From Plantactinospora sp. BC1 (GTDB taxonomy: Bacteria > Actinomycetota > Actinomycetes > Mycobacteriales > Micromonosporaceae), in NCBI RefSeq assembly GCF_003030345.1, contig NZ_CP028158.1, positions 806,001 through 870,000 of the forward strand: DNA of 64,000 nucleotides, given 5' to 3'. Both the position numbers and the translations under genes were made by a program. The notes below the pieces were generated by a model. It had not been told where the DNA came from and ran no database searches. It saw nothing but the letters and a program-made list of their open reading frames with translations. Below, piece by piece: positions 1 through 7,456 of the stretch; within the stretch, counting starts at the first letter, position 1; each line of letters begins with the position of its first letter.

Positions 1-2
1 CG

Positions 3-893
3 AGCTTCCGGCAGTTGTCGGAGAAGCACGGCGGGGACGGTGCGGCGGTCCGGGCCGAGGTGCTGGAGATCATCCGCGAGCGCGGCAAGATGCAGAATCC
101 GGTGACGGGTTCCGGCGGGATGCTGGTCGGCACGGTCGACGAGGTCGGCCCGGAGTCACCGTTGCCGGTCAAGCCGGGCGACCGGGTGGCGACGCTGGTC
201 TCGCTGACCCTGACCCCGCTGGCGGTCACCGACGACCTCGCCGGCTGGGACGGCCGCTCCGAGCAGGTGCCCTGCGCCGGGCACGCGATCCTGTTCGCCC
301 GCTCGATCGTGGCGGTACTCCCGGACGACCTCGACCCCCGGTTGAGCCTGGCGGTCTTCGACGTCTGCGGTGCGCCGGCGCTGACCGCCCGGACGGTGCG
401 CGGCTACCCGGCGCCCCGGGTGGCGGTGCTCGGCGGTGCCGGCAAGAGCGGTTCGCTGGCCCTGGCCGCCGCCCGGCAGGCCGGGGCGGCCCGGACCGTC
501 GGCGTGGTGCCGGTACCGGCCGAGCGGGACCGGCTGGTCGCCGCCGGGCTCGCCGACGAGGTGGCGCTCGCCGACGCCCGGGATCCGGTGGCGTTGGCCG
601 CGGCGGTGACCGGTGCGTTGGGTGGGCCGGCGGACGTGACGGTGGTCTGTGTCGACGTGCCCGGCTGCGAGCACGGGGCGATCCTGGCCACCGCCGACGG
701 CGGGACCGTGGTCTTCTTCTCGATGGCCACGAGTTTCGCCTCGGCAGCGCTCGGCGCGGAGGGGCTGGCCGCCGACGTGACGATGCTGATCGGCAACGGC
801 TACCTGCCGGGGCATGCCGAGTACGCGCTGTCGCTGCTGCGTACGGTGCCCGGAGTGCGGGCGCTGTTCACGGACCGGCTAGCGGCAGACTGA
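3..893 (+). CDS. kdd: L-erythro-3,5-diaminohexanoate dehydrogenase, 5' partial
   Basis: The reading frame is open to the left edge, so the gene starts outside the window; 296 residues are visible and the family is usually about 340-350. The enzyme oxidatively deaminates L-erythro-3,5-diaminohexanoate to 5-amino-3-oxohexanoate in the lysine fermentation pathway. A Rossmann nucleotide-binding motif (LGGAGKSGSL) lies near visible residue 140, and the C-terminal half reads as an uninterrupted dehydrogenase. The TTG at 15 is not the real start, because the frame continues in coding style upstream of it. The stop is 4 bp from the next ATG. The assignment rests mainly on sequence recognition plus kamD, kamE and kal immediately downstream. 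Confidence 0.85.
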   Translation, partial: SFRQLSEKHGGDGAAVRAEVLEIIRERGKMQNPVTGSGGMLVGTVDEVGPESPLPVKPGDRVATLVSLTLTPLAVTDDLAGWDGRSEQVPCAGHAILFARSIVAVLPDDLDPRLSLAVFDVCGAPALTARTVRGYPAPRVAVLGGAGKSGSLALAAARQAGAARTVGVVPVPAERDRLVAAGLADEVALADARDPVALAAAVTGALGGPADVTVVCVDVPGCEHGAILATADGGTVVFFSMATSFASAALGAEGLAADVTMLIGNGYLPGHAEYALSLLRTVPGVRALFTDRLAAD

Positions 894-897
894 TGTC

Positions 898-2496
898 ATG
901 ACGAACCCCTCGACTCTCTATCGTGCCGGCCGGTTGTACTGTCCGGCCGATCCGCAGGCGACCGCGCTGCTGGTCCGGGACGGCCGGATCGACTGGCTGG
1001 GTGCCGACGCCGACGCCCCGGCGGCCGACCGGGTGGTGGAGCTGGACGGCGCGCTGGTGACTCCGGCGTTCGTGGACGCACACGTGCACGCCACCGACAC
1101 CGGGTTGGCGCTGTCCGGGCTGGACCTGTCCGGGGCGCGGTCGGCGGCGGACGTCTGCGCGGCGGTGGCCGGGTTCGCGGCGGGGCTGCCGGCGGACGCG
1201 GTGGTGCTGGGGCACGGCTGGGACGAGTCCGGCTGGTCGGACCGGCGGGTGCCGGAGGCGGCGGAGCTGGACAGGGCGGCCGGTGGCCGGCGGGTGTATC
1301 TGGCCCAGGCGTCGATCCATTCGGCGCTCTGCTCGTCGGCGCTGCTGGCGGCGGTGCCGGAGGTGGCCGGGGTGCCGGGCTACGACGCGTCGGGCTGGTT
1401 GCGTCGGGACGCCCACCACGTGGTGCGGGAGCTGGCGTTGGGTTCGGTGACGGACGCGCAGCGGCGGGAGGCGCAGCGGGTGGCGTTGCGCCGGGCGGCG
1501 TCGTTGGGGATCGCGGCGGTGCACGAGTGCGGCGGGCCGGACATTTCCAGCGAGGCGGACTTCACCGCCGTGCTCGGCCTCTCCGGGGTCGACGGTCCGG
1601 AGGTGTACGGCTACTGGGGTGAGCTGATGGGTGCGCGGCGGGCCCGGGAGCTGGGTGCGGTCGGCGCCGGTGGTGACCTGTTCGCGGACGGGGCGCTGGG
1701 TGCGCGTACGGCGCACGTGTCGGTGCCGTACGACGACGGCGAGCCGGGGGCCTGTGGGCACGGCTATCTGACGGCGGAGCAGGTCCGGGACCATCTGTTG
1801 GACTGTGCGGCGCACGGGGTGCAGGGCGGTTTCCACGCGATCGGGGACGCGGCGATCGACACGGTGTTGTCGGGGTTCGCCGGTGCGGCGGAGGTGCTCG
1901 GGGTGGAGCGGTTGCGGGCGGCCCGGCACCGGATCGAGCATGCCGAGATCATGAACAAGCGGCTGATCGCCGGTTTCGTCGAGTACGGGATCGTGGCGAG
2001 CATGCAGCCGGCGTTCGACCGGTTGTGGGGCGGCGAGCGGCGGATGTACGCGTCCCGGCTGGGTGTGCGACGGTCGCTGGAGTCGAATCCGATGGGTGCG
2101 ATGCACGGGGTGGGGGTGACGTTGGCGTTCGGTTCGGATTCGCCGGTGACGCCGCTGGATCCGTGGGGTTCGGTGCGGGCGGCGGTGGCGCATTTCAATC
2201 CGGCGCAGCGGATGAGTGTGCGGGCGGCGTTCGCGGCGCACACCCGGGGTGGTTGGCGGGCGGTGCCGGCGGGGGCCGGTGGCCGGGATCCGCGGCTGAC
2301 CGAGGGGGTGCTGGTGCCGGGTGCGGCGGCGACGTTCGCGGTCTGGTCGACGCCGGCCGGGGTGGACGGCGGGCTGCCGGTGCTGGTGTCGGCGAGTCCG
2401 GAGGAGCGCGGGCCGGACGATCCGACGCCGTTGCCGTCGTGCCGGCGGACGGTGCTGCGCGGTGCGGTGATCTACGACGGGGAGGACGCGTCGTGA
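898..2496 (+). CDS. YtcJ-like metal-dependent amidohydrolase
   Basis: A 532-residue amidohydrolase-superfamily protein, the usual length for YtcJ/NfdA-type enzymes. Metal-site motifs are visible in order: DAHVHATD near residue 60, GFHAIGDAA near 310, RIEHAEI near 345 and FGSDSP near 410. Family members hydrolyse amide or formamide bonds; the substrate here cannot be read from sequence. It sits inside the lysine-fermentation operon, 4 bp after kdd and 21 bp before kamD, and shares its G-rich coding strand. It is not part of the textbook pathway. It may release lysine or a diamino acid from an N-acylated precursor, but that is inference. Confidence 0.8.
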   Translation: MTNPSTLYRAGRLYCPADPQATALLVRDGRIDWLGADADAPAADRVVELDGALVTPAFVDAHVHATDTGLALSGLDLSGARSAADVCAAVAGFAAGLPADAVVLGHGWDESGWSDRRVPEAAELDRAAGGRRVYLAQASIHSALCSSALLAAVPEVAGVPGYDASGWLRRDAHHVVRELALGSVTDAQRREAQRVALRRAASLGIAAVHECGGPDISSEADFTAVLGLSGVDGPEVYGYWGELMGARRARELGAVGAGGDLFADGALGARTAHVSVPYDDGEPGACGHGYLTAEQVRDHLLDCAAHGVQGGFHAIGDAAIDTVLSGFAGAAEVLGVERLRAARHRIEHAEIMNKRLIAGFVEYGIVASMQPAFDRLWGGERRMYASRLGVRRSLESNPMGAMHGVGVTLAFGSDSPVTPLDPWGSVRAAVAHFNPAQRMSVRAAFAAHTRGGWRAVPAGAGGRDPRLTEGVLVPGAAATFAVWSTPAGVDGGLPVLVSASPEERGPDDPTPLPSCRRTVLRGAVIYDGEDAS

Positions 2497-2517
2497 CGGG
2501 ACGGTTGGGGGTCGCCG

Positions 2518-4116
2518 ATGACGTCGGGTAGCACGGGCAAGTTGGCGTTGGATCCGGTGCTGGTCGGTCGGGCGCGGGAGTTGGCCCGGCGGGCGGGACA
2601 GCCGGTGGTGGAGTTGGCCCGGGGTCATACGACGGTGTCGGTGGAGCGGGCGGTGTTGCGGCTGGCCGGGGTGACCGGTGCGGATCCGGACGGGATTCCG
2701 TGGGTGAACCGGCTGGTCGACGCGGTGGTCGCGGAGGTGGGGCTGGCGCACGGGGTGGCGGTGCCGGTCTTCGACGCGCTGCTGCGTGAGCTGGGTCCGG
2801 CGCCGGCGGGTCGGGACATCGGGGCGGCGGTGACGCTGCTGGCGCAGAAGGCGGCGGCCGGGTCGGTGCGGTTCGAGGTGCCGGCGGGTCGGGCGGCGAG
2901 GTCGGCCCGGGCGGCGGCGCGGCGGGCGGTCGGCGCCGGGTTGCGCCGGATCGACCGCCGTCGTTCGGAGCGGGATCGGTTGGTACGTCGGCACGGCGAT
3001 CCCCGGCAGCGGCCGTGGATCTATCTGATCGTGGCGACCGGTGACATCTACGAGGACATTCCGCAGGCGCAGGCGGCGGCCCGGGCGGGTGCGGACGTGA
3101 TCGCGGTGATCCGGTCGACGGGGCAGTCGTTGCTGGACTACGTGCCGGAGGGGGCGACCCGGGAGGGTTTCGCCGGCACGTACGCGACGCAGGAGAACTT
3201 CCGGTTGATGCGGGCGGCGCTGGACGAGTCCTCGCGGGAGCTGGGCCGGTACGTCCGGTTGACGAACTACGCCTCCGGGTTGTGCATGCCGGAGATGGCG
3301 GTGCTGGCCGGCCTGGAGCGGCTGGACATGATGCTGAACGACTCGATGTACGGGATCCTGTTCCGGGACATCAATCCGGTGCGGACCTTCGTGGACCAGC
3401 GGTTCTCCCGGCAGGTGCACGCCCGGGCGGGGATCGTCATCAACACCGGCGAGGACAACTACCTGACGACGGCGGACGCGGTCGACGAGGCGCACACGGT
3501 GACGGTTTCGCAGCTGCTCAACGAGTACTTCGCGCACGAGGCGGGGTTGCCGGACGCGCAGTTGGGGCTGGGGCACGCGTTCGAGATCGATCCGGATCTG
3601 CCGGAGTCGTTCCGGTTGGAGTTGGCGCACGCGTTGCTGGCCCGGGAGTTGTTTCCGGACGCGCCGCTGAAGTGGATGCCGCCGACCCGGCACATGACCG
3701 GGGACGTGTTCCGGGGCAATCTGCTGGACGGGTTCTTCAACCTGGTGGGTGCGATGACCGGGCAGGGGATCCTGCTGGTCGGGATGATGACCGAGGCGGT
3801 GGTGACGCCGTGGTTGTCGGACCGGGACATCGCGCTGCAGAACGTCCGGTACGTGCTCGGCGCGGCGGGCGGGTTGCACGAGGATTTCGTGCCGGCGCCG
3901 GGTGGGTTCATCCAGCGGCGGGCGGCGACGGTGCTGACCGAGGCGGTGGCGTTGCTGGAGCGGATCGTCGACGGCGGGTTGTTGCCGGCGATCGCGGACG
4001 GCACGTTCGGGATCACGAAGCGGCCGGCGGACCGGGGCCGTGGCCTGGACGGGGTGGCGGCGCACGCCGACGACTACTACAACCCGGCGACGGAGCTGTT
4101 GGAGGCGGGGCCGTGA
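2518..4116 (+). CDS. kamD: Lysine 5,6-aminomutase alpha subunit
   Basis: A 532-residue large subunit of the adenosylcobalamin- and PLP-dependent D-lysine/beta-lysine 5,6-aminomutase, which moves the terminal amino group to carbon 5. The length fits the family and conserved stretches such as LIVATGDIYEDIPQAQ, NYASGLCMPEMA and GLHEDFVPAPGGF are intact. An Arg/Ala-rich stretch around residues 120-160 looks like a local actinobacterial elaboration. The ATG at 2518 is the only good start before the conserved N-terminus. Its stop overlaps the kamE start (GTGA at 4113-4116), so the subunits are probably translationally coupled. Confidence 0.95.
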   Translation: MTSGSTGKLALDPVLVGRARELARRAGQPVVELARGHTTVSVERAVLRLAGVTGADPDGIPWVNRLVDAVVAEVGLAHGVAVPVFDALLRELGPAPAGRDIGAAVTLLAQKAAAGSVRFEVPAGRAARSARAAARRAVGAGLRRIDRRRSERDRLVRRHGDPRQRPWIYLIVATGDIYEDIPQAQAAARAGADVIAVIRSTGQSLLDYVPEGATREGFAGTYATQENFRLMRAALDESSRELGRYVRLTNYASGLCMPEMAVLAGLERLDMMLNDSMYGILFRDINPVRTFVDQRFSRQVHARAGIVINTGEDNYLTTADAVDEAHTVTVSQLLNEYFAHEAGLPDAQLGLGHAFEIDPDLPESFRLELAHALLARELFPDAPLKWMPPTRHMTGDVFRGNLLDGFFNLVGAMTGQGILLVGMMTEAVVTPWLSDRDIALQNVRYVLGAAGGLHEDFVPAPGGFIQRRAATVLTEAVALLERIVDGGLLPAIADGTFGITKRPADRGRGLDGVAAHADDYYNPATELLEAGP

Positions 4117-4949
4117 GTGGTGGTCCGGTGGTGCGGCCGTACGGGGACGCGACCGGTGACGGGATGGTGCAGGTGTCGTTCACCCTGCCGGTGCCGCACG
4201 ACAAGCGGGCCGAGGGGGCGGCGCTGCAGCTGGCGGCGAAGATGGGGCTGGAGCCGGCGATGCTGGTGCACTCCCGGCAGATGGGTGACGGTTTCACCTT
4301 CTTCGTCGTCTACGGCCGGGTGAACCATCTGGTGGACCTGTCGGCGGTGCGGGTGGTGGAGCGGGACTATCCGCTGCTGTCGGCGAAGGAGGTCAACGCG
4401 CTGATCCGGCGGCGGCTGCGGCGCAAGCTGTCGGTGGTGGGGGCGTGCATCGGTACCGACGCGCACACGGTCGGGATCGACGCGATCCTGAACGTGAAGG
4501 GGATTGCCGGGGAGAAGGGCCTGGAGTACTACCGGGAGTTGCGGGTGACGAACCTGGGTGCCCAGGTGAGCGTGCCGGACCTGGTGGCGGCGGCCCGGGC
4601 GGAGCGGGCGGACGCGGTGCTGGTGTCGCAGGTGGTGACGCAGCGGGACGCGCACCTGCACAACACCCGGGAGATGTCGGCGGCGTTCCGGGAGGCGATG
4701 CCGGCGGGCCGGCGTCCGCTGCTGGTGGTCGGCGGTCCCCGGTTCGACGAGTTGATGGCCGGGCAGTTGGGGGTGGACCGGATCTTCGGCCGGGGGACGA
4801 CGCCGGGTGAGGTGGCGAGCTATCTGGTGCACCGGCTGGTGGCCGGTGGCGGCCCGGCGGGGCGGGACGGGGCGGTGGCCGGGGTGACGGCGGCCCGGGG
4901 TGATCGGGATCGGTCAGTGGGCCGGGGAGCGGAAGGGGTGCACGGATGA
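4113..4949 (+). CDS. kamE: Lysine 5,6-aminomutase beta subunit (B12- and PLP-binding)
   Basis: A 278-residue small subunit. It has the base-off cobalamin motif D116-x-H118-x-x-G121 (DAHTVG) and, eleven residues later, K129 in NVKG. That is the same spacing as the cobalt-ligand histidine and PLP-aldimine lysine known in the clostridial enzyme, so both cofactor sites look intact. The GTG at 4113 overlaps the kamD stop. A much longer open frame runs upstream on the same strand but lies inside kamD and is rejected. The C-terminus (about residues 245-278) is low-complexity Gly/Arg-rich. Its stop overlaps the ATG of kal (ATGA at 4946-4949). Confidence 0.94.
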   Translation: MSGGPVVRPYGDATGDGMVQVSFTLPVPHDKRAEGAALQLAAKMGLEPAMLVHSRQMGDGFTFFVVYGRVNHLVDLSAVRVVERDYPLLSAKEVNALIRRRLRRKLSVVGACIGTDAHTVGIDAILNVKGIAGEKGLEYYRELRVTNLGAQVSVPDLVAAARAERADAVLVSQVVTQRDAHLHNTREMSAAFREAMPAGRRPLLVVGGPRFDELMAGQLGVDRIFGRGTTPGEVASYLVHRLVAGGGPAGRDGAVAGVTAARGDRDRSVGRGAEGVHG

Positions 4950-5392
4950 CCGGAGTGGACGGGGCGGCGGATCCGCGGCTGGGGCTGACGGTGCTGCACC
5001 GCCGGTACGTGCCGTACTCGCACGCGCACTATGCCGGCAACCTGGTCGACGGAGCGTACGCGTTGGGGTTGTTCGGTGACGTGGCGACCGAGGTCTGCAT
5101 CCGGACCGACGGTGACGAGGGGTTGTTCGCCGGTTATGCGCAGGTGCGGTTCCTGGCGCCGATCCGGGCCGGTGACGTGCTGGAGGTGTCGGCGACGGTG
5201 ACCCGGGTCGGCAGCCGGAGCCGCACCTGCGAGTTCGAGTGCCGGGTGGTGTGCCGGGGGCGGCCGGACCGGGGCGACTCGGCGGCCGAGGTGCTCGATC
5301 CGTCGGTGGTGGCGGTGACCGCGGTCGGCACGGTGGTGGTGCCGGCCGGTGGCGGCGGGCCGGTGGCGCCGGCCGACGGCGGGTCCCGGTAG
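4946..5392 (+). CDS. kal: 3-aminobutyryl-CoA ammonia-lyase
   Basis: A 148-residue hotdog-fold protein related to 3-aminobutyryl-CoA and beta-alanyl-CoA ammonia-lyases. The diagnostic N-terminal segment is present (YSHAHYAGNLVDGA, then GDVATE and DGDEGLF, then YAQVRFLAPIRAGD). It eliminates ammonia from L-3-aminobutyryl-CoA to give crotonyl-CoA, a late step of lysine fermentation. It starts at the ATGA overlap with kamE. The last 30 or so residues are low-complexity Gly/Pro/Ala and probably dispensable. The 3-keto-5-aminohexanoate cleavage enzyme (Kce), which would act just before it, is not in the window. Confidence 0.88.
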   Translation: MTGVDGAADPRLGLTVLHRRYVPYSHAHYAGNLVDGAYALGLFGDVATEVCIRTDGDEGLFAGYAQVRFLAPIRAGDVLEVSATVTRVGSRSRTCEFECRVVCRGRPDRGDSAAEVLDPSVVAVTAVGTVVVPAGGGGPVAPADGGSR

Positions 5393-5394
5393 CG

Positions 5395-6738
5395 GTGCCG
5401 TCGTTCGCGGTCTGCGCCGACGTCGGTTCGACCTGGACGAAGGTGGCGGTGGTGGATCTGGCCGACGGCACGTTGCTCGCCTCGGCGTCGGGTCGGACCA
5501 CGGTCGGCACGGACGTGTTGCACGGCCTGGACGCGGCGGTGGCCGAGGCGACCGCCGGGCTGGCCGGGGCCGGCTCGGCGCCCTGGTACGTCTGCTCGTC
5601 GGCGGGTGGCGGGCTGCGGCTGGCGGTGCTCGGCTACGAGGAGCTGATCACGGCTCGGGCGGGGCAGCAGGTGGGGTTGTCGGCCGGGGCCCGGGTGGTG
5701 CACGTCGGCGCGGGCCGGCTCGACGGGGCCGGGTTGGCGGCGTTGCGGGCGGCCCGGCCGGACGTGGTGTTGCTGGTCGGCGGGACCGACGGTGGTGACG
5801 CGGAGGTGTTGACCGGGAACGCGGAGCGGCTGGCCCGGGCCCGCTTTCGGGTGCCGGTGGTGGTCGCCGGGAACGCGGTGGCGGCTCCGGCGGTCCGGGA
5901 GGTGCTGGCCGGGCGGGGGGTGCCGGTGACGGTGGCGGAGAACGTGCTGCCGTCGATCGGCGTACTGGCGGCGGGGCCGGCCCGGGCGGCGATCCGGGAG
6001 GTGTTCCTGCGGCATGTGATCGGCGGGAAGCGGCTCTCCCGGGGTCCCCGGTTCGCCCGGCTGGTCCGGGCGGCGACCCCGGACGCGGTGTTGACCGGGG
6101 TGGAGTCGCTCGCCGACCTGCTCGGCGGGGATCTGCTGGTCGTCGACGTCGGCGGGGCGACCACCGACGTGTACTCGGTGCTGGTGCCGGACGAGCGGGC
6201 CGGTGGTCCGGGGCGGCCGGCGGCCGGGACGCTGTGGCGGGCCCGGACCGTCGAGGGTGACCTGGGGGTGCGGTGGAGCGCCCAGGGGGTGGTGCGCGCG
6301 GCGGTGGCCGAGCGGCTGCTGTCGCCGGGCGAGGAGGGCCCGTTGACGGCGGTGGCGGCGACGCTGGCGGCCGAACCGGGCCGGTTGGTGGTCGGTGTGC
6401 CGGAGGAGGCGGCGGAGCGGCGGATCGCGGCACTGGCGGCCGTGGTGGCGGTACGCCGGCATGCCCGGGGCGGCGGTGCGGCGGGGCAGCCGGGGCGGGA
6501 TCTGCGTGACGTGCGGCTGCTGGTCGGCTCCGGCGGGGTGCTCCGGCATGCCGGGCCGGTGGTCGGGGCGGGGCTGCTCGACGGGGTGTCGACGGACCAC
6601 ACCGGCGGCTGGGCGCTGCCCCGGTCGGCTCGTACGGTGGTCGACGCCAGGTACGTGCTGGCGGCGGCCGGGCTGTTGGCGGGGCCGCATCCGGTGGCCG
6701 CGGCCGGGCTGCTGCGCCGGCACCTGCTGGCCGGCTGA
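5395..6738 (+). CDS. MutL/GlmL-type actin-like ATPase, probable aminomutase reactivase
   Basis: A 447-residue member of the ASKHA-fold MutL/GlmL family. The phosphate-1 loop DVGSTWTKVAVVD is at the N-terminus and the phosphate-2 loop VVDVGGATTDVYSV near residue 250. It is unrelated to the mismatch-repair MutL. GlmL-type proteins accompany adenosylcobalamin-dependent mutases and are proposed to help them exchange damaged cofactor; position directly after kamDE and kal supports that role here, but this is inference from context. The start is GTG 5395, 2 bp after the kal stop; upstream in-frame codons lie inside kal. It is the last gene of the operon. Confidence 0.82.
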   Translation: MPSFAVCADVGSTWTKVAVVDLADGTLLASASGRTTVGTDVLHGLDAAVAEATAGLAGAGSAPWYVCSSAGGGLRLAVLGYEELITARAGQQVGLSAGARVVHVGAGRLDGAGLAALRAARPDVVLLVGGTDGGDAEVLTGNAERLARARFRVPVVVAGNAVAAPAVREVLAGRGVPVTVAENVLPSIGVLAAGPARAAIREVFLRHVIGGKRLSRGPRFARLVRAATPDAVLTGVESLADLLGGDLLVVDVGGATTDVYSVLVPDERAGGPGRPAAGTLWRARTVEGDLGVRWSAQGVVRAAVAERLLSPGEEGPLTAVAATLAAEPGRLVVGVPEEAAERRIAALAAVVAVRRHARGGGAAGQPGRDLRDVRLLVGSGGVLRHAGPVVGAGLLDGVSTDHTGGWALPRSARTVVDARYVLAAAGLLAGPHPVAAAGLLRRHLLAG

Positions 6739-6753
6739 GCCCGGTTACCGGGC
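6739..6753 (+). terminator. Short GC hairpin directly after the kam operon
   Basis: GCCCGG-TTA-CCGGGC begins at the base after the stop codon of the operon's last gene. The six-pair stem and three-nt loop have no U-tract, so it may be a weak terminator or only an mRNA-stabilising 3' stem. Confidence 0.35.
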
Positions 6754-6868
6754 GGTGGTCGAAGCCGGCTGGGCGGTGTCCGGTGGGCGAACGGGAGACG
6801 AACCGGCGGTGCTGCGGCGCGCCGGATCCGACACGCCGCATCGAACAGCGCGACTGGCCGGGGGGCGG

Positions 6869-6899
6869 TTGACAGTGCCCGGGGGGTACCACGTACCGT
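6869..6899 (+). promoter_or_regulatory. Candidate promoter for an unannotated transcript
   Basis: A perfect -35 TTGACA (6869-6874) is followed after 19 bp by TACCGT (6894-6899), which fits the actinobacterial TAnnnT -10. The spacing is slightly long. The predicted start is near 6906, and no credible ORF follows before a strong terminator at 7169-7207. Confidence 0.45.
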
Positions 6900-6905
6900 C
6901 TTTGA

Positions 6906-7207
6906 GTCCTACAACGGGAAGTGGCTGTTGTTCGCTTCGTCCCTTCGTCCGCTGGCCGAGCGGCATGTGTTCGTGTCGTCGCAACGGCCAGGTCCAGCGG
7001 GCGGGGGTCGGCGGGGCGGCGCGAACCGGCTGCGGTTACCGGTGTTCGGGCAGGGTTTTGCAGGCGGCCAGTAGACAACGGCCCGACGGGAACAGCCAGT
7101 TCACGTCCGGTCGGTCCGAAGGTCGTGTTGCGGCGCCCTACCACACCGGCCGGGGAGGGCCTGGGAGCATCGGGGCGCGGCTTGTCGGCCGCGCCCCGAT
7201 TTTCGTT
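6906..7207 (+). ncRNA. Candidate non-coding RNA, about 300 nt
   Basis: This stretch of the 6739-7456 gap lies between the TTGACA promoter and a strong intrinsic terminator. The short ORFs overlapping it lack ribosome-binding sites and recognisable products, and codon-position bias is absent. It does not contain landmarks of RNase P RNA, tmRNA or a cobalamin riboswitch that I could recognise. A long 5' leader of lnt is unlikely because the terminator intervenes. The ends are predictions. The rest of the gap, 7208-7456, is leader or promoter DNA for lnt with no gene seen. Confidence 0.4.
7169..7207 (+). terminator. Strong intrinsic terminator
   Basis: A perfect 13-bp stem, ATCGGGGCGCGGC with its complement at 7188-7200, has a 6-nt loop and is followed by TTTCGTT. 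The T-rich tail lies only on the plus-strand side, so it terminates rightward transcription, upstream of lnt. Confidence 0.8.
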
Positions 7208-7456
7208 CCCGCCCCAGCCCGCCGCCGACCTCACCCTGCCTCCGACCTCTCCGCTGTGCCCCCGGCCTTCTCCGCCTCACCTCACCGCCCTGCGCCGATG
7301 TCGCTGCGGTGTTTCGAGCCGGTTCGGGTGGGTTGCGACCCGGGGTGCGGTTCCGGATCGGCGCGACTGCGGATCGGGGCGGCCGGGCCGGTAGCCTTCC
7401 GCAGGTGGGTCGACCGGCGCCGGGGCCGGTGGCGTTCGAGAAGACGTGAGGCGCGC

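Noticed and set aside
868-4065. A 1065-codon open frame on the minus strand antisense to the amidohydrolase and kamD
   Set aside because: Its product is Arg/Pro/His-rich without domains; it is the usual shadow of high-GC third positions in real plus-strand genes with conserved motifs.
6906-7207. RNase P RNA, tmRNA or cobalamin riboswitch as identity of the candidate RNA
   Set aside because: None of the conserved core sequences I know for these RNAs is visible, and the downstream gene is not B12-related.
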